Shown: in pieces, positions 1-8,352 of the stretch
Layout of the letters: each line of letters opens with the position of its first letter
Numbering within the stretch: position 1 is the first letter of the stretch
Assembly (NCBI GenBank): GCA_009668925.1
Contig: SBEK01000006.1
Coordinates: 1-43,306, forward strand
Source of the DNA: Deltaproteobacteria bacterium
GTDB taxonomy: Bacteria; Desulfobacterota; Syntrophia; Syntrophales; Smithellaceae
Length of the DNA stretch: 43,306 nt
Reading direction: 5' to 3'
Notes under the pieces: generated by a model
What the model saw: only the letters and a program-made list of their open reading frames with translations
The model's database searches: none
What the model was told of the DNA's origin: nothing
Position numbers and translations under genes: made by a program

Positions 1-371
1 AGATTATGTTCCATGGCCAGATACAGATTGGCCAGCGTCTGCGCCTGCACGCCCTGGGCGGCGTCGATCAGGAGCAAGACGCCCTCGCAGGAGGCCAGCG
101 AACGGGAAACTTCGTAAGAAAAATCCACATGACCGGGCGTGTCGATCAGATTCAGGATATATTCTTTTCCGTCCGCGGCGCGGTAGGGCAGGGAGATGGC
201 ATTGCTCTTGATGGTGATCCCCCGCTCGCGCTCGATGTCCATATTATCCAAGAGCTGGTCCTGAAAATTTCGTTCGTTGCAGACGCCGGTGAATTGAATG
301 AGCCGGTCGGCCAGTGTGGACTTGCCGTGATCGATATGGGCGATAATGCTGAAGTTTCTGATATTTTCCAT
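1..371 (-). CDS. lepA: Elongation factor 4 (LepA), N-terminal part, cut by window edge
   Basis: Only the first 123 residues are in the window. They form the GTPase domain of the ribosome-associated translation factor EF4/LepA, which acts on the ribosome in the cytoplasm. Visible motifs are the G1 loop AHIDHGKST (residues 11-19), the switch I segment with GIT (51-53), and the G3 motif DTPGH (77-81) followed by [11 protein letters not shown], which is characteristic of LepA rather than of EF-G or TypA. The ATG start is at base 371. No clear Shine-Dalgarno lies before it, and the adk terminator hairpin ends only ten bases upstream. The gene must therefore rely on readthrough of that hairpin or on a promoter inside adk. 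The rest of the gene lies left of base 1. Confidence 0.95.
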   Translation of the reverse strand, partial: MENIRNFSIIAHIDHGKSTLADRLIQFTGVCNERNFQDQLLDNMDIERERGITIKSNAISLPYRAADGKEYILNLIDTPGHVDFSYEVSRSLASCEGVLLLIDAAQGVQAQTLANLYLAMEHN

Positions 372-380
372 AAGTCTGTT

Positions 381-411
381 AAAAAAAGCCCTCCGCGTAT
401 CGGGGGGCTTT
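381..411 (-). terminator. Rho-independent terminator between adk and lepA
   Basis: A ten-base-pair stem (402-411 with 385-394, one G-T pair) with a seven-base loop is followed on the minus strand by seven T. It lies just after the adk stop codon and ends ten bases before the lepA start codon, so it may also act as an attenuator in the lepA leader. Confidence 0.8.
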
Positions 412-434
412 CCAGATGAATCTTTCCTTTTAGC

Positions 435-1109
435 TTAAACCAATTTCTTCATCAGATCTTCGGACACTTCTTTCACACCGGCGCGTCCGTCAACCACGAT
501 AACCTTGGTTCTTTCCTTGAAATAATTGACGCCGGCCAGCGTGCCGGTTTTCGTGTCATAGTAAATGCCGTGCCGTTTGTCGATCGCGGCCGTGTCCTGA
601 TCATCGGCGCGGGTGGATAACTCTTCGCAACCGCACACGCGGCAGACGGGCTGGCCGTTCTTTTCAGCCGGTTTGATGGCATCGATGTAGATATTGTTGG
701 GATGATTGTTGTCCGTCTTGCATAAACGGCGTCCCATGATGCGTTTCTTCGCCGTCTCGCGATCCAGGTCAATTTCAATGACGAAATCGAGTTTAATATT
801 TTCTTTTTGCAGAGCTTTCCAGAGAGCCTCAGCCTGCGCCAGATTGCGGGGGAACCCGTCGAGCAGCCAGCCCTTCTTCGCATCATCTTCTTTCAAACGA
901 TCCAGGATCATCGGAATCGTGATGTCATCGGGAACCAGTTCGCCGCGGTCAATGAACGCTTTAGCCTTTTCTCCGAGCGGGGTTTTTTTTGAAATATTTT
1001 GACGGAAAATAACGCCGGTTTCAATGTGCGGAACTCCATATTTCTTCTGAACGATCGCGCCTTGTGTTCCTTTTCCACTGCCGTTTGGGCCAAATATTAG
1101 AATGTTCAC
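435..1109 (-). CDS. adk: Adenylate kinase
   Basis: Catalyses AMP + ATP to 2 ADP in the cytoplasm. The 224-residue protein has the P-loop GPNGSGKGTQ (7-16), the AMP-site motif DGFPRN (84-89), and a long LID. The LID carries Cys130, Asp133, Cys156 and Cys159 in the pattern CxxD...CxxC followed by STRADD. This resembles the zinc-binding LID of Gram-positive adenylate kinases with one Cys replaced by Asp. The start is GTG at 1109, with an AAGGAG Shine-Dalgarno about ten bases upstream and a promoter candidate at 1152-1180. It is followed by a terminator, so it is probably monocistronic or weakly coupled to lepA. Confidence 0.96.
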   Translation of the reverse strand: MNILIFGPNGSGKGTQGAIVQKKYGVPHIETGVIFRQNISKKTPLGEKAKAFIDRGELVPDDITIPMILDRLKEDDAKKGWLLDGFPRNLAQAEALWKALQKENIKLDFVIEIDLDRETAKKRIMGRRLCKTDNNHPNNIYIDAIKPAEKNGQPVCRVCGCEELSTRADDQDTAAIDKRHGIYYDTKTGTLAGVNYFKERTKVIVVDGRAGVKEVSEDLMKKLV

Positions 1110-1151
1110 TTTGTTGAAACTCCTTTCGTAAAAGAATATTAAAGTAAGTGC

Positions 1152-1180
1152 CTTATAATGTATTGTATCTTTTTTCGCAA
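1152..1180 (-). promoter_or_regulatory. Predicted sigma-70-type promoter of adk
   Basis: On the minus strand TTGCGA (1180-1175) and TATAAG (1157-1152) are separated by 17 bases. Transcription would start near 1145, about 35 bases before the GTG start of adk. Confidence 0.5.
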
Positions 1181-1202
1181 CGACAAAGATTGACCGGTGG
1201 TG

Positions 1203-2678
1203 TTACATTAATAATCCGTTTTTAAAGGACATTTTTTCAGAATCATCCTGTTGTCTGTCTGGTTTTTTCTCGGGCTTTTTTGGTTTTCCGGCGGTCAATT
1301 CTTTTATCGCATCAGAAATGGCGATTGCCCGGGGCGTTCCCTGGGGGAAGAACTCAAGCGCCTTGTGGAAATGAAAAAGAGCGCTTTCTTTCTTTTGCTC
1401 TTTTTTAAAATACAGACCAAAATAGTAATGGGATTCTCCCTGATTATTCAGTCTGCCATAGGACATGGCGATGTGATAGGTGATATCCACGGCATCCGCA
1501 ATCTTCTTGTCCTGCAGCGGGAGAAAACAATTCAAGGCGCTTTTGAAATCACCGGCGGCATAATGCGCCTTGCCTAAAGCGAGGGCGATATCTTCGCGTT
1601 GGGGATCGATTTTGGACGCTCGCAGCAGATACGTGCGCGCCTGCGCCGCGTCGCCTGTTTTCAGGTATATCAAGCCGATATGCGTCAAAATATCTGCATC
1701 TTCAGGTGCGAATCTCAGGGCCTTATTCAGGTTTTCCAGCGCGGCATTCGTGTGGCCAAGCTGATCTTCCGTCAAGGCCAGTGTATAGAGAAGATCAACG
1801 TTGTGCGGATCTTTTTGCAGCGAATTGGTGATCTGCTTGCGGTGTTTATTGAGATCGTCGGTGTCCTGAGTGATTAAAGCCTGCATCCTGATGAAATTGC
1901 CGACGATATTTGCAGCACCGCGGGTTTGGCGATACTGCGTTTGCAGAAGGCTGTCGAGGTAAAAGATACGATCATCCGTGCCGGGATGCGTCCGAAGATA
2001 GGTTGGCACGGTCTTGGATAAGAACTCATATTGTTTAATGATCTTGAGAAAATCAACCATGGCTCCCGGATAATAGCCGGCATTGACGAGATACCCTATG
2101 CCTAAACGATCCGCTTCCTCCTCGTGTTCCCGCTGATATTTGAGGGACATCGATTGAGCGCCGGCAACGGAAAAAGCGGCGATAGCCGCCGTCGCATCAC
2201 CGCCGCCGCCGAGGAAGGCGCCGGCGATAATTGCCGCCAGCATGGCAATATTGAGCTTTTGAGATTTTTCGATAATGCTGGCCACGTGGCGGGCATTGGC
2301 ATGCGCGATTTCATGAGCCATGACTCCGGCCAGCTGCGCCTCGTTTTCAACTGCAGAAATCAGCCCCTTGTTGATGTAAATATAGCCGCCCGGCGTGGCA
2401 AAAGCATTGATCCCGGTGCTGTTAAATATGGAGAAAGTGAACTGAAACGGAACCTTATTGCTCTGGGCCAGAATTCGGTTGCCGACACCTGAAACATAAG
2501 CGCTGAGTCTCTTGTCCTGGAGCAGGAAATTGTTTTTTTCGAGCTTGTCATAAATCTCCTTGCCCAGTTTTCTTTCGTCATCCAGTGTAAAAGCGGCTGA
2601 TACGTTATGCACTCCGAAAAGGATCAGGAGCAAAATTAAGGCAAAAGAAAAGAATTGCTTTTGAATAAATTTACGCAT
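1203..2678 (-). CDS. M48-family metalloprotease with TPR repeats (BepA/YfgC-like)
   Basis: A predicted exported zinc metalloprotease of 491 residues. Residues 1-28 form a signal peptide (basic start, long Leu/Ile stretch, end near VSA). The M48 domain follows, with the zinc motif HEIAH (122-126) and the downstream EEEAD segment (about 186-190) that supplies the third zinc ligand. Residues from about 270 to 450 hold TPR-like repeats, and the tail is Lys/Pro rich. This layout matches BepA/YfgC, a periplasmic protease and chaperone for outer-membrane protein assembly. That precise role is inferred from the domain order. The gene diverges from cmk. Confidence 0.88.
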   Translation of the reverse strand: MRKFIQKQFFSFALILLLILFGVHNVSAAFTLDDERKLGKEIYDKLEKNNFLLQDKRLSAYVSGVGNRILAQSNKVPFQFTFSIFNSTGINAFATPGGYIYINKGLISAVENEAQLAGVMAHEIAHANARHVASIIEKSQKLNIAMLAAIIAGAFLGGGGDATAAIAAFSVAGAQSMSLKYQREHEEEADRLGIGYLVNAGYYPGAMVDFLKIIKQYEFLSKTVPTYLRTHPGTDDRIFYLDSLLQTQYRQTRGAANIVGNFIRMQALITQDTDDLNKHRKQITNSLQKDPHNVDLLYTLALTEDQLGHTNAALENLNKALRFAPEDADILTHIGLIYLKTGDAAQARTYLLRASKIDPQREDIALALGKAHYAAGDFKSALNCFLPLQDKKIADAVDITYHIAMSYGRLNNQGESHYYFGLYFKKEQKKESALFHFHKALEFFPQGTPRAIAISDAIKELTAGKPKKPEKKPDRQQDDSEKMSFKNGLLM

Positions 2679-2792
2679 AGTCAGAAAATCAGTCCGTGTT
2701 TTATGTTGTTGTCATGCTACCCGTTTTACGAAGATTAGGCAAGTTTTCCTTGTTTAGAGAAATGAAAGCCGCAAGAGGGAGATAGTCGAGAC

Positions 2793-3473
2793 ATGGAAAA
2801 AGTGATCGCCATTGATGGTCCGGCAGGCGCGGGGAAAAGCACGGTCAGTAAAGCCTTGGCGGATCGTCTGCATTATTTATATTTGGACACCGGAGCGCTT
2901 TACCGCGCGCTGGCTTATAAAGCATGGACGAACAGAATCAATTTACATGATCCGGATGAACTCGCGAATTTGTGTTCGACAACAAACATTACATTGAAAA
3001 ATATCGATGGGAAAATGGCCGTCTTTGTTGACGGCGAGGATGTCGGCGACAGAATCCGCACGGAAGAAGTCGGCCTGGCTGCATCCACGATATCGGCTTT
3101 TCCCGTGGTCAGGCAAAAATTACTTTCCCTGCAGCGGGAAGTTGGCGCCGAAGGCGGAGTCGTGGCGGAAGGACGGGACATGGGATCGGTCGTTTTTCCG
3201 GATGCGGAGTTCAAATTTTTTCTGGATGCAAACAGGGAAGAGCGGGTCAGAAGGCGCCACGTGGAGCTCATCGAAAAAAACGGTTCGGCGGGGCTCGCGG
3301 CGGTCTCCAAGGATTTACAGGCCAGAGACGATCAGGATTCACAGCGAAAGATCGCGCCCTTGACGGCTGCTCCGGATGCCGTCATCATCGATTCGACTCA
3401 CATGAACGTTGCACAGGTTGTGGAAGAGATTTTGAAATACATCACAGGACGCATCGGCAAGCAGGCATTGTAA
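2793..3473 (+). CDS. cmk: Cytidylate kinase
   Basis: Phosphorylates CMP and dCMP with ATP in pyrimidine nucleotide recycling. The 226-residue protein has the P-loop GPAGAGKS (9-16), the LDTGALYR segment (31-38) and the motif GRDMGSVVFPDA (127-138) typical of Cmk, followed by the Arg-rich RVRRRH helix. Length fits the family. The ATG at 2793 has an AGGGAG box about 11 bases upstream. It precedes rpsA, an association also seen in many proteobacteria including E. coli. Confidence 0.95.
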   Translation: MEKVIAIDGPAGAGKSTVSKALADRLHYLYLDTGALYRALAYKAWTNRINLHDPDELANLCSTTNITLKNIDGKMAVFVDGEDVGDRIRTEEVGLAASTISAFPVVRQKLLSLQREVGAEGGVVAEGRDMGSVVFPDAEFKFFLDANREERVRRRHVELIEKNGSAGLAAVSKDLQARDDQDSQRKIAPLTAAPDAVIIDSTHMNVAQVVEEILKYITGRIGKQAL

Positions 3474-3490
3474 CTAAAGCGGGGCTGGAA

Positions 3491-3519
3491 TTGTCTTGCT
3501 ATTTAATTTTCGGTATGTT
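3491..3519 (+). promoter_or_regulatory. Possible promoter of rpsA
   Basis: TTGTCT and TATGTT are separated by 17 bases, about 50 bases before the rpsA start. The match to consensus is only moderate, and rpsA could also be read through from cmk. Confidence 0.3.
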
Positions 3520-3569
3520 AGGCAATAAAGATTAAAAAAGTCTTATTAAAACTAGGGGGTATTGGTTAA

Positions 3570-5345
3570 ATGGTTAACAATAACAACACAAACTTAAAAA
3601 ACGAAAAGGAGGTTAATGCCGACTCTTCAATTCCCAGTGCATTCAATACGTCTGGACAGTCCAAAGAAGAAGATATGGGCTTTAAAGAGCTTTATGAACA
3701 GAGTCTGAACCAATTACAATACGGCGATATTGCACGCGGAAAAGTTGTCCAGGTGACAGCGGATATTGTCATGGTGGACGTCGGTTGGAAAACGGAAGGG
3801 TTTATTCCGATCAAGGAACTCAAAGACGCTCAAGGAAACGTTAATATTTCCGTAGGCGATGATATAGAAGTCTTTATCGATAAGCGGGATTCTGAAGGAA
3901 ACCTCGTCTTATCAAGGGAAAAAGCAGCCAAACTTAAAGTATGGGATGAGATTAAAAACATCAGTGACAACAATCTTACTATCAAGGGAACGGTTGTGGA
4001 GAAAGTTAAAGGCGGGCTCTCCGTGGATATCGGGATTATCGCCTTCCTGCCGGGGTCGCAAATCGACATTCGTCCGATTAAAGATTTGGATCAGTTCATC
4101 GGCCAGACACTGCCCTTTAATATCTTAAAATACGACCGTAAACGCAATAATGTTGTTTTATCCAGAAGATCCATTGTGGCCGTGGAAAGAGAAAGTGAAA
4201 AGAAGGACACGCTGAATAATATCGTGGAAGGGAGCGTCATCGAAGGGATCATCAAGAATATCACCGATTATGGAATTTTCATCGACCTGGGCGGCATTGA
4301 CGGGCTCTTGCATGTTACGGATATCTCCTGGGGAAGAATAGCTAAGCCGTCTGAGATATTCCATAAAGGAGAGAAAATTGCGGTTAAGGTCCTTTCCTTT
4401 GACCGTGAAAAAGAAAGAGTTTCGCTGGGTCTGAAGCAGCTTCATGAAAATCCCTGGGAGCATATTTCGGAAAAATATCCTGTCGGCGCTCTCGTTCAGG
4501 GAAAAGTTGTCAATCTTACGGATTACGGCGTTTTTATCGAATTGGAGCCCGGTGTGGAAGGATTGGTTCATATTTCCGAGATGTACTGGACTCGCGAGAT
4601 CAAACATCCGTCCAAAGTGCTGAACGTCGGTAATTCAGTGAATGTAGTGGTGCTGGAAGTTAATCCGGAAGCCAAGCGGGTATCACTCAGTCTGAAGCAG
4701 ACCACGGCTAATCCCTGGGAAAAATTAAAAGAAAAATACCCGATCGGGACGATTGTGAAAGGTCTCGTCCGCAACATCACTAACTTTGGCGTGTTTATCG
4801 GGATCGAAGACGGCATCGACGGTCTTGTTCATGTATCGGATATATCCTGGAAGCACCGGGTTACCCATCCTTCCGAGTACTTTAAGAAAGGTCAGGAAGT
4901 CGAAGCGGTTGTTTTGAATATTGATGTCGAGAACGAGAAATTCTCGCTGGGGATTAAACAAATCGAAAAGAACCCCTGGGAAGAATTACCGCAAAAATAT
5001 GCTCCCGGAAGTGTGGTAACCGGTAAAATTACGAATTTCACTGATTTTGGAATCTTTGTGGAAATTGAGGACGGCATTGAAGGTCTGGTTCATATTTCCG
5101 AGATCAGTCAGAAGCGCGTTAAATCATCGGCCGAACTGTATAATGTTGGCGATGTCGTTTCCGCGATCGTAAAAAGTATTGACACGAAAACGAAAAAGAT
5201 TCGTCTGAGTATTAAGGAAATGGAAGCTCCCGCGTCCGCTCCGACGCCGTCTTCGAGCCAGTACATCAATAATCGTGAAAACATCGGTTCGAATCTTGCC
5301 CAGGCACTGGCCGATGTGAAGATTGGAAGCCCAACGAAGGAATAG
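3570..5345 (+). CDS. rpsA: 30S ribosomal protein S1
   Basis: Binds mRNA on the small ribosomal subunit and helps start translation. The 591-residue protein has a polar N-terminal extension of about 45 residues and then six S1 RNA-binding domains, beginning near residues 50, 138, 222, 307, 394 and 480. Domains 3 to 6 carry the repeated DGLVHISxIxW-type motif and are very alike. Length and six-domain layout are those of proteobacterial S1. The ATG at 3570 follows a GGGGGT box about ten bases away. A later in-frame ATG at 3675 would still keep all domains. A perfect AAGGAGG sits inside the coding sequence at 3606-3612. Confidence 0.95.
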   Translation: MVNNNNTNLKNEKEVNADSSIPSAFNTSGQSKEEDMGFKELYEQSLNQLQYGDIARGKVVQVTADIVMVDVGWKTEGFIPIKELKDAQGNVNISVGDDIEVFIDKRDSEGNLVLSREKAAKLKVWDEIKNISDNNLTIKGTVVEKVKGGLSVDIGIIAFLPGSQIDIRPIKDLDQFIGQTLPFNILKYDRKRNNVVLSRRSIVAVERESEKKDTLNNIVEGSVIEGIIKNITDYGIFIDLGGIDGLLHVTDISWGRIAKPSEIFHKGEKIAVKVLSFDREKERVSLGLKQLHENPWEHISEKYPVGALVQGKVVNLTDYGVFIELEPGVEGLVHISEMYWTREIKHPSKVLNVGNSVNVVVLEVNPEAKRVSLSLKQTTANPWEKLKEKYPIGTIVKGLVRNITNFGVFIGIEDGIDGLVHVSDISWKHRVTHPSEYFKKGQEVEAVVLNIDVENEKFSLGIKQIEKNPWEELPQKYAPGSVVTGKITNFTDFGIFVEIEDGIEGLVHISEISQKRVKSSAELYNVGDVVSAIVKSIDTKTKKIRLSIKEMEAPASAPTPSSSQYINNRENIGSNLAQALADVKIGSPTKE

Positions 5346-6248
5346 ATGCGCATGAGAAAACATCCTGTAGCTTGGGGATTGGTTTTGCTGATTGCTCTCG
5401 GCGTTGTTTTATATTTCTTCTTTTATAGAACCGGCGCCCAGTCCGGGACTGCCGGTAGCCAGAGATTTTCTTTGAGTGACAAAATCGGTGTGGTGCCCAT
5501 TGAGGGCATCATCACCGATTCTCTTGAAATTATCGAAAATATTGATGAATTTTCAAAAGACAGCTCGATAGCCGCCGTCGTGCTGCGCATTGATTCTCCG
5601 GGGGGCGGTGTCGCCGCTTCACAGGAAATCTATGACGCGGTCGTTGCCCTTAAGAAGAAGAAGAAAGTCGTTGTATCCATGGGGTCGGTGGCCGCGTCGG
5701 GAGGCCTGCTCATCGCTTGTGCGGGTGATAAGATCGTGGCGAATCCCGGGACCATCACGGGCAGCATATCGGCAATCATGCAATTTGCCAATGTGGAAGA
5801 ATTGCTGAAAAAGGTCGGCGTAAAATCGTCCGTGGTCAAGAGCGGCCAATACAAAGATATCGGTTCGCCCATGCGCGAAATGACGCCGGAAGAACGGCTC
5901 ATCATACAGGAACTGGTTGATGATATTTATAATCAGTTCATTGACGTTATCGTGAAAGATCGCAAACTGACGCGTGAACAGGTCATTGCGATAGGAGACG
6001 GCCGCGTCTTTTCCGGGCGCAAAGCAAAGGAGTATGGTCTGGTTGATCAATTGGGCGATATGGCCTCGGCCGCGAAACTGGCCAGTCAGCTGGCCGGCAA
6101 GGATGGAACGTACGATCTTGTTTATCCGAAAAAAAAGCATCCATCTTTTTTTGATTTAATGTTTGAAAGTGCAGCCAATCAACTCAGCCGGTCCGTGAAA
6201 GCAACAGCTGAAAAACAAGGTGGGGTAAGTTATTTATATCGTCCATAA
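5346..6248 (+). CDS. sppA: Signal peptide peptidase SppA, single-domain type
   Basis: A membrane-anchored serine protease thought to degrade cleaved signal peptides. The 300-residue protein has one membrane segment (about 8-27) and an S49 protease domain. The nucleophile is probably Ser118 in VAASGG. Lys170 in GQYKDIGSP is the likely general base, matching the Ser/Lys spacing of Bacillus SppA. It is about half the size of E. coli SppA and so of the short form. The start is ATG at 5346, directly after the rpsA stop, with AAGGA upstream. The ATG at 5352 fits the ribosome site at least as well. It is probably co-transcribed with rpsA and the IHF gene. Confidence 0.92.
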   Translation: MRMRKHPVAWGLVLLIALGVVLYFFFYRTGAQSGTAGSQRFSLSDKIGVVPIEGIITDSLEIIENIDEFSKDSSIAAVVLRIDSPGGGVAASQEIYDAVVALKKKKKVVVSMGSVAASGGLLIACAGDKIVANPGTITGSISAIMQFANVEELLKKVGVKSSVVKSGQYKDIGSPMREMTPEERLIIQELVDDIYNQFIDVIVKDRKLTREQVIAIGDGRVFSGRKAKEYGLVDQLGDMASAAKLASQLAGKDGTYDLVYPKKKHPSFFDLMFESAANQLSRSVKATAEKQGGVSYLYRP

Positions 6249-6268
6249 CTTCGACCGGCGATACCGAT

Positions 6269-6553
6269 ATGACCAAGAATGAATTAATCAAGAAGACTCA
6301 GGAAAAATTTAAGAATTACTCTCAAAAAGATATCGCCTTAGCGGTTTCGGTCATCCTGGATTCTCTGGTCGGCGCTCTGAAGAGGAACGAGCGGGTCGAA
6401 ATAAGAGGATTCGGCACGTTTACGATTCGCGAGCGCAAACCCAGGATCGGCCGCAATCCAAAGTCAGGAGCGGAGGTCTCTTTGGCCGAAAGAAGAGTTC
6501 CTTTTTTTAAGACCGGCAGGGATCTCCGATCAAAGGTAGATAATATAAAATGA
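6269..6553 (+). CDS. ihfB: Integration host factor beta-type / HU-family DNA-bending protein
   Basis: A nucleoid protein of 94 residues that bends DNA as a dimer. It has the conserved RGFGTF turn (about 46-51) and the DNA-binding arm with RIGRNPKSG followed by VPFFKTGRDLR, which is the IHF/HU signature with an IHF-like tail. Its position after rpsA and sppA is typical of ihfB. A partner IHF alpha is not in the window, so it could also act as a homodimer. The stop codon overlaps the start of the next gene (ATGA). Confidence 0.88.
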   Translation: MTKNELIKKTQEKFKNYSQKDIALAVSVILDSLVGALKRNERVEIRGFGTFTIRERKPRIGRNPKSGAEVSLAERRVPFFKTGRDLRSKVDNIK

Positions 6554-7320
6554 CGTATAAGAATATCATTATCGATAAGAAGAAGAATTACGCGATCATT
6601 CAATTCAACCGCGCGCATGAAATGAACGCTCTGTCCAAGGAAATGAGATTGGAGTTTAATGATGCGCTTCTGGACGTTGAAAACGATCCTCTGATGAGAT
6701 CGCTGGTCATCACCGGAGGAGAATACGTCTTCTCGGCCGGTATGGATATCAAGGAAATGTCTTCTCTGTCCAATGTCGAAATTGATGACTATTTCGAATC
6801 GATGAAGAGATATCTGAAGAAAATTTATTCTTATCCGAAGCCTGTAATTGCCGCGGTAGGCGGTATTGCTCTGGGTGGCGGTTTCAATATCGTTACGGTA
6901 TGCGATTTGATTGTCGCTTCGGAAAGCGCGATCTTCTGTCACCCGGAGTTGAAATTCGGGCTAAGTCCTCTTTTCTATCCCTTGAGCCAGATTGTGGGTG
7001 TGACCAAAGCAAAAGAAATTGCCATGCTGGGAGAACCGATCGGCGCCAATGAAGCGGAAAGAATCGGCCTCGTGAACAAAGTAGCGCCCCCTGAGAAGTT
7101 CATGCAGGAAGCGGAGAAAATGGCCCAGACCTTATCCACAAGGTCCGTGAAGGCTATTGAAGAGCTGAAAAATATTTGTTCAGTCGTCCCGAGAATGGAT
7201 AAGATTGCCGCTCTGGATATGGAACTGTCCATCGGGGGAATGCTGTTTGCCCGCGATGAACGGAAAATTCATATGAATGAAGTATTGTTTCTCGAAAAAC
7301 TCCGCAAGAAAAAACAATAA
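6550..7320 (+). CDS. Enoyl-CoA hydratase/isomerase (crotonase) family protein
   Basis: A 256-residue crotonase-fold protein, expected to act on an acyl-CoA thioester in the cytoplasm. Visible family features are NALSKEM near residue 26, the first oxyanion-hole segment SAGMDIKEM (about 57-65) and the second, GGIALGGGFN (about 104-113), followed by CDLIVASE. HPEL near residue 136 supplies a possible catalytic Glu. The substrate cannot be read from sequence. It may take part in beta-oxidation or in degradation of aromatic or branched acids, as in syntrophic bacteria. The start overlaps the IHF gene by four bases, so the two are translationally coupled. Confidence 0.88.
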   Translation: MTYKNIIIDKKKNYAIIQFNRAHEMNALSKEMRLEFNDALLDVENDPLMRSLVITGGEYVFSAGMDIKEMSSLSNVEIDDYFESMKRYLKKIYSYPKPVIAAVGGIALGGGFNIVTVCDLIVASESAIFCHPELKFGLSPLFYPLSQIVGVTKAKEIAMLGEPIGANEAERIGLVNKVAPPEKFMQEAEKMAQTLSTRSVKAIEELKNICSVVPRMDKIAALDMELSIGGMLFARDERKIHMNEVLFLEKLRKKKQ

Positions 7321-7491
7321 TCGCAAAAGAATTACGAAACGTTTCCGTGTAAAAGCCGGATGAACTTTAGCAGCCTGTACGAACCGCGGAGGGATGCGGA
7401 CGATATTATAAGAATAACCGGACGTTGCACATAACCCGCAAAAGAACACTTATTGCCCCGCCGGCACTTTTGATCAGAATCAGGAAGAAAA

Positions 7492-7776
7492 TTAAAGATT
7501 GTCCCAATCGTTTCCCGGCGCGGCGAAATCCTTAAGTTGATCCCGTCTTTTTTTATGCTGGAGCTTCTTGAGCGCCTTGGCTTCAATCTGCCGAATTCGT
7601 TCCCGGGTGACGCCCATCATGTCGCCGACTTCCTCCAAGGTAAAAGGTCCGTAATTGCAGGCTACCCAGGTACAGTTCAAGAAGGCTTCATTTTTCAAGC
7701 GCCATTCGCAGGTGGTATCCGTGCAGATTTCCGCTATTAGACTTCCCTTTTTCTTGCAAATATATGTGTTAATCAT
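7492..7776 (-). CDS. Small stand-alone sigma-70 region 4-like DNA-binding protein, Cys-rich N-terminus
   Basis: A 94-residue protein. Residues 45-73 form a sigma-70 region 4.2 helix-turn-helix ([20 protein letters not shown], then AKALKKL) that closely resembles the -35-binding end of RpoD. Regions 1, 2 and 3 are absent. The N-terminal 44 residues instead hold five cysteines (7, 18, 23, 35, 40). They could bind metal or form disulfides, but no known zinc motif is obvious. The ATG has an AAGGGA box eight bases upstream and a promoter with a perfect TTGACA. It converges with the crotonase gene. It may compete with or modify sigma factors at promoters, or be a relic of rpoD duplication. Function unknown. 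Confidence 0.82.
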   Translation of the reverse strand: MINTYICKKKGSLIAEICTDTTCEWRLKNEAFLNCTWVACNYGPFTLEEVGDMMGVTRERIRQIEAKALKKLQHKKRRDQLKDFAAPGNDWDNL

Positions 7777-7810
7777 TAAAAAGATCCCTTCGCATATTTA
7801 AATCGGGCGT

Positions 7811-7839
7811 AACTTATTGTTACTTGAGTCATTTGTCAA
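7811..7839 (-). promoter_or_regulatory. Predicted promoter of the sigma-4-like gene
   Basis: Minus-strand TTGACA (7839-7834), 17-base spacer, then TAAGTT (7816-7811). The -35 is perfect and the -10 is weak. Confidence 0.4.
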
Positions 7840-8019
7840 TAATTAAGATACAAAATTGATATCGGAGACAATGAGCGCCGTAAAAAACGGTTTCCCGGCA
7901 ATCGTCGGGCCTGTAAAGAGATGATCAACACCGTCTCAGTAAACGACAAAGATATGAAATGACCTTCTTGATATCGCAGCCAGCGGCAGAAAATTAACGC
8001 TCGCTGTGCTTAAGCGGGA
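7840..8019. other. Intergenic stretch without a recognisable gene
   Basis: Lies between the end of the FTR-like gene and the promoter of the sigma-4-like gene. Only very short reading frames are present. I see no convincing terminator or RNA structure here. Confidence 0.5.
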
Positions 8020-8352
8020 TTAAAAAAATATTTTTTCCGGAGGACGTCTTTCCGGGACGTACCGGTGAGGAATCGTAGCGTCGTTCCACTCCTGGCTCAC
8101 GTACAAATTGCAGTAACAACTCCCGTATTCCTTCACATCTTCGGCGCGGTAAGCACAAGGGCAAATGATATCCCGGTCCTTTTCACGATCACCCGCAGCC
8201 AGACGGCAGGGACAGGACGTGTAGCCGTAACGGTCCTTGTTAACGAGCAGATCCTGGAGAATGGAAAGCACCCAGTCCCTGTCCTTGTTGAAAAAATAGC
8301 CCTTGGGTTCCTGGGCTTTCTTTAACAGGTCATAAAGCTCGGCAGGCGTCAT
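8020..8352 (-). CDS. Ferredoxin:thioredoxin reductase catalytic-subunit-like protein
   Basis: A 110-residue homologue of the catalytic beta chain of ferredoxin:thioredoxin reductase. That enzyme uses a 4Fe-4S cluster next to a redox disulfide to pass electrons from ferredoxin to thioredoxin-type proteins. The cysteines lie in three pairs: CPC (47-49), CPC (64-66) and CYC (79-81), separated by 14 and 12 residues. The surrounding residues (TSCPCRLA, GSCYCNLY) are family-typical. No variable (alpha) chain is nearby. Its start codon overlaps the stop of the glutaredoxin gene by one base, so the glutaredoxin is a probable redox partner. That partnership is inferred from the operon. Confidence 0.88.
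   Translation of the reverse strand: MTPAELYDLLKKAQEPKGYFFNKDRDWVLSILQDLLVNKDRYGYTSCPCRLAAGDREKDRDIICPCAYRAEDVKEYGSCYCNLYVSQEWNDATIPHRYVPERRPPEKIFF

Noticed and set aside
7332..7586. Minus-strand 84-codon frame in the gap after the crotonase gene
   Set aside because: It overlaps the end of the sigma-4-like gene in another frame and has no ribosome site or homology I can recognise.
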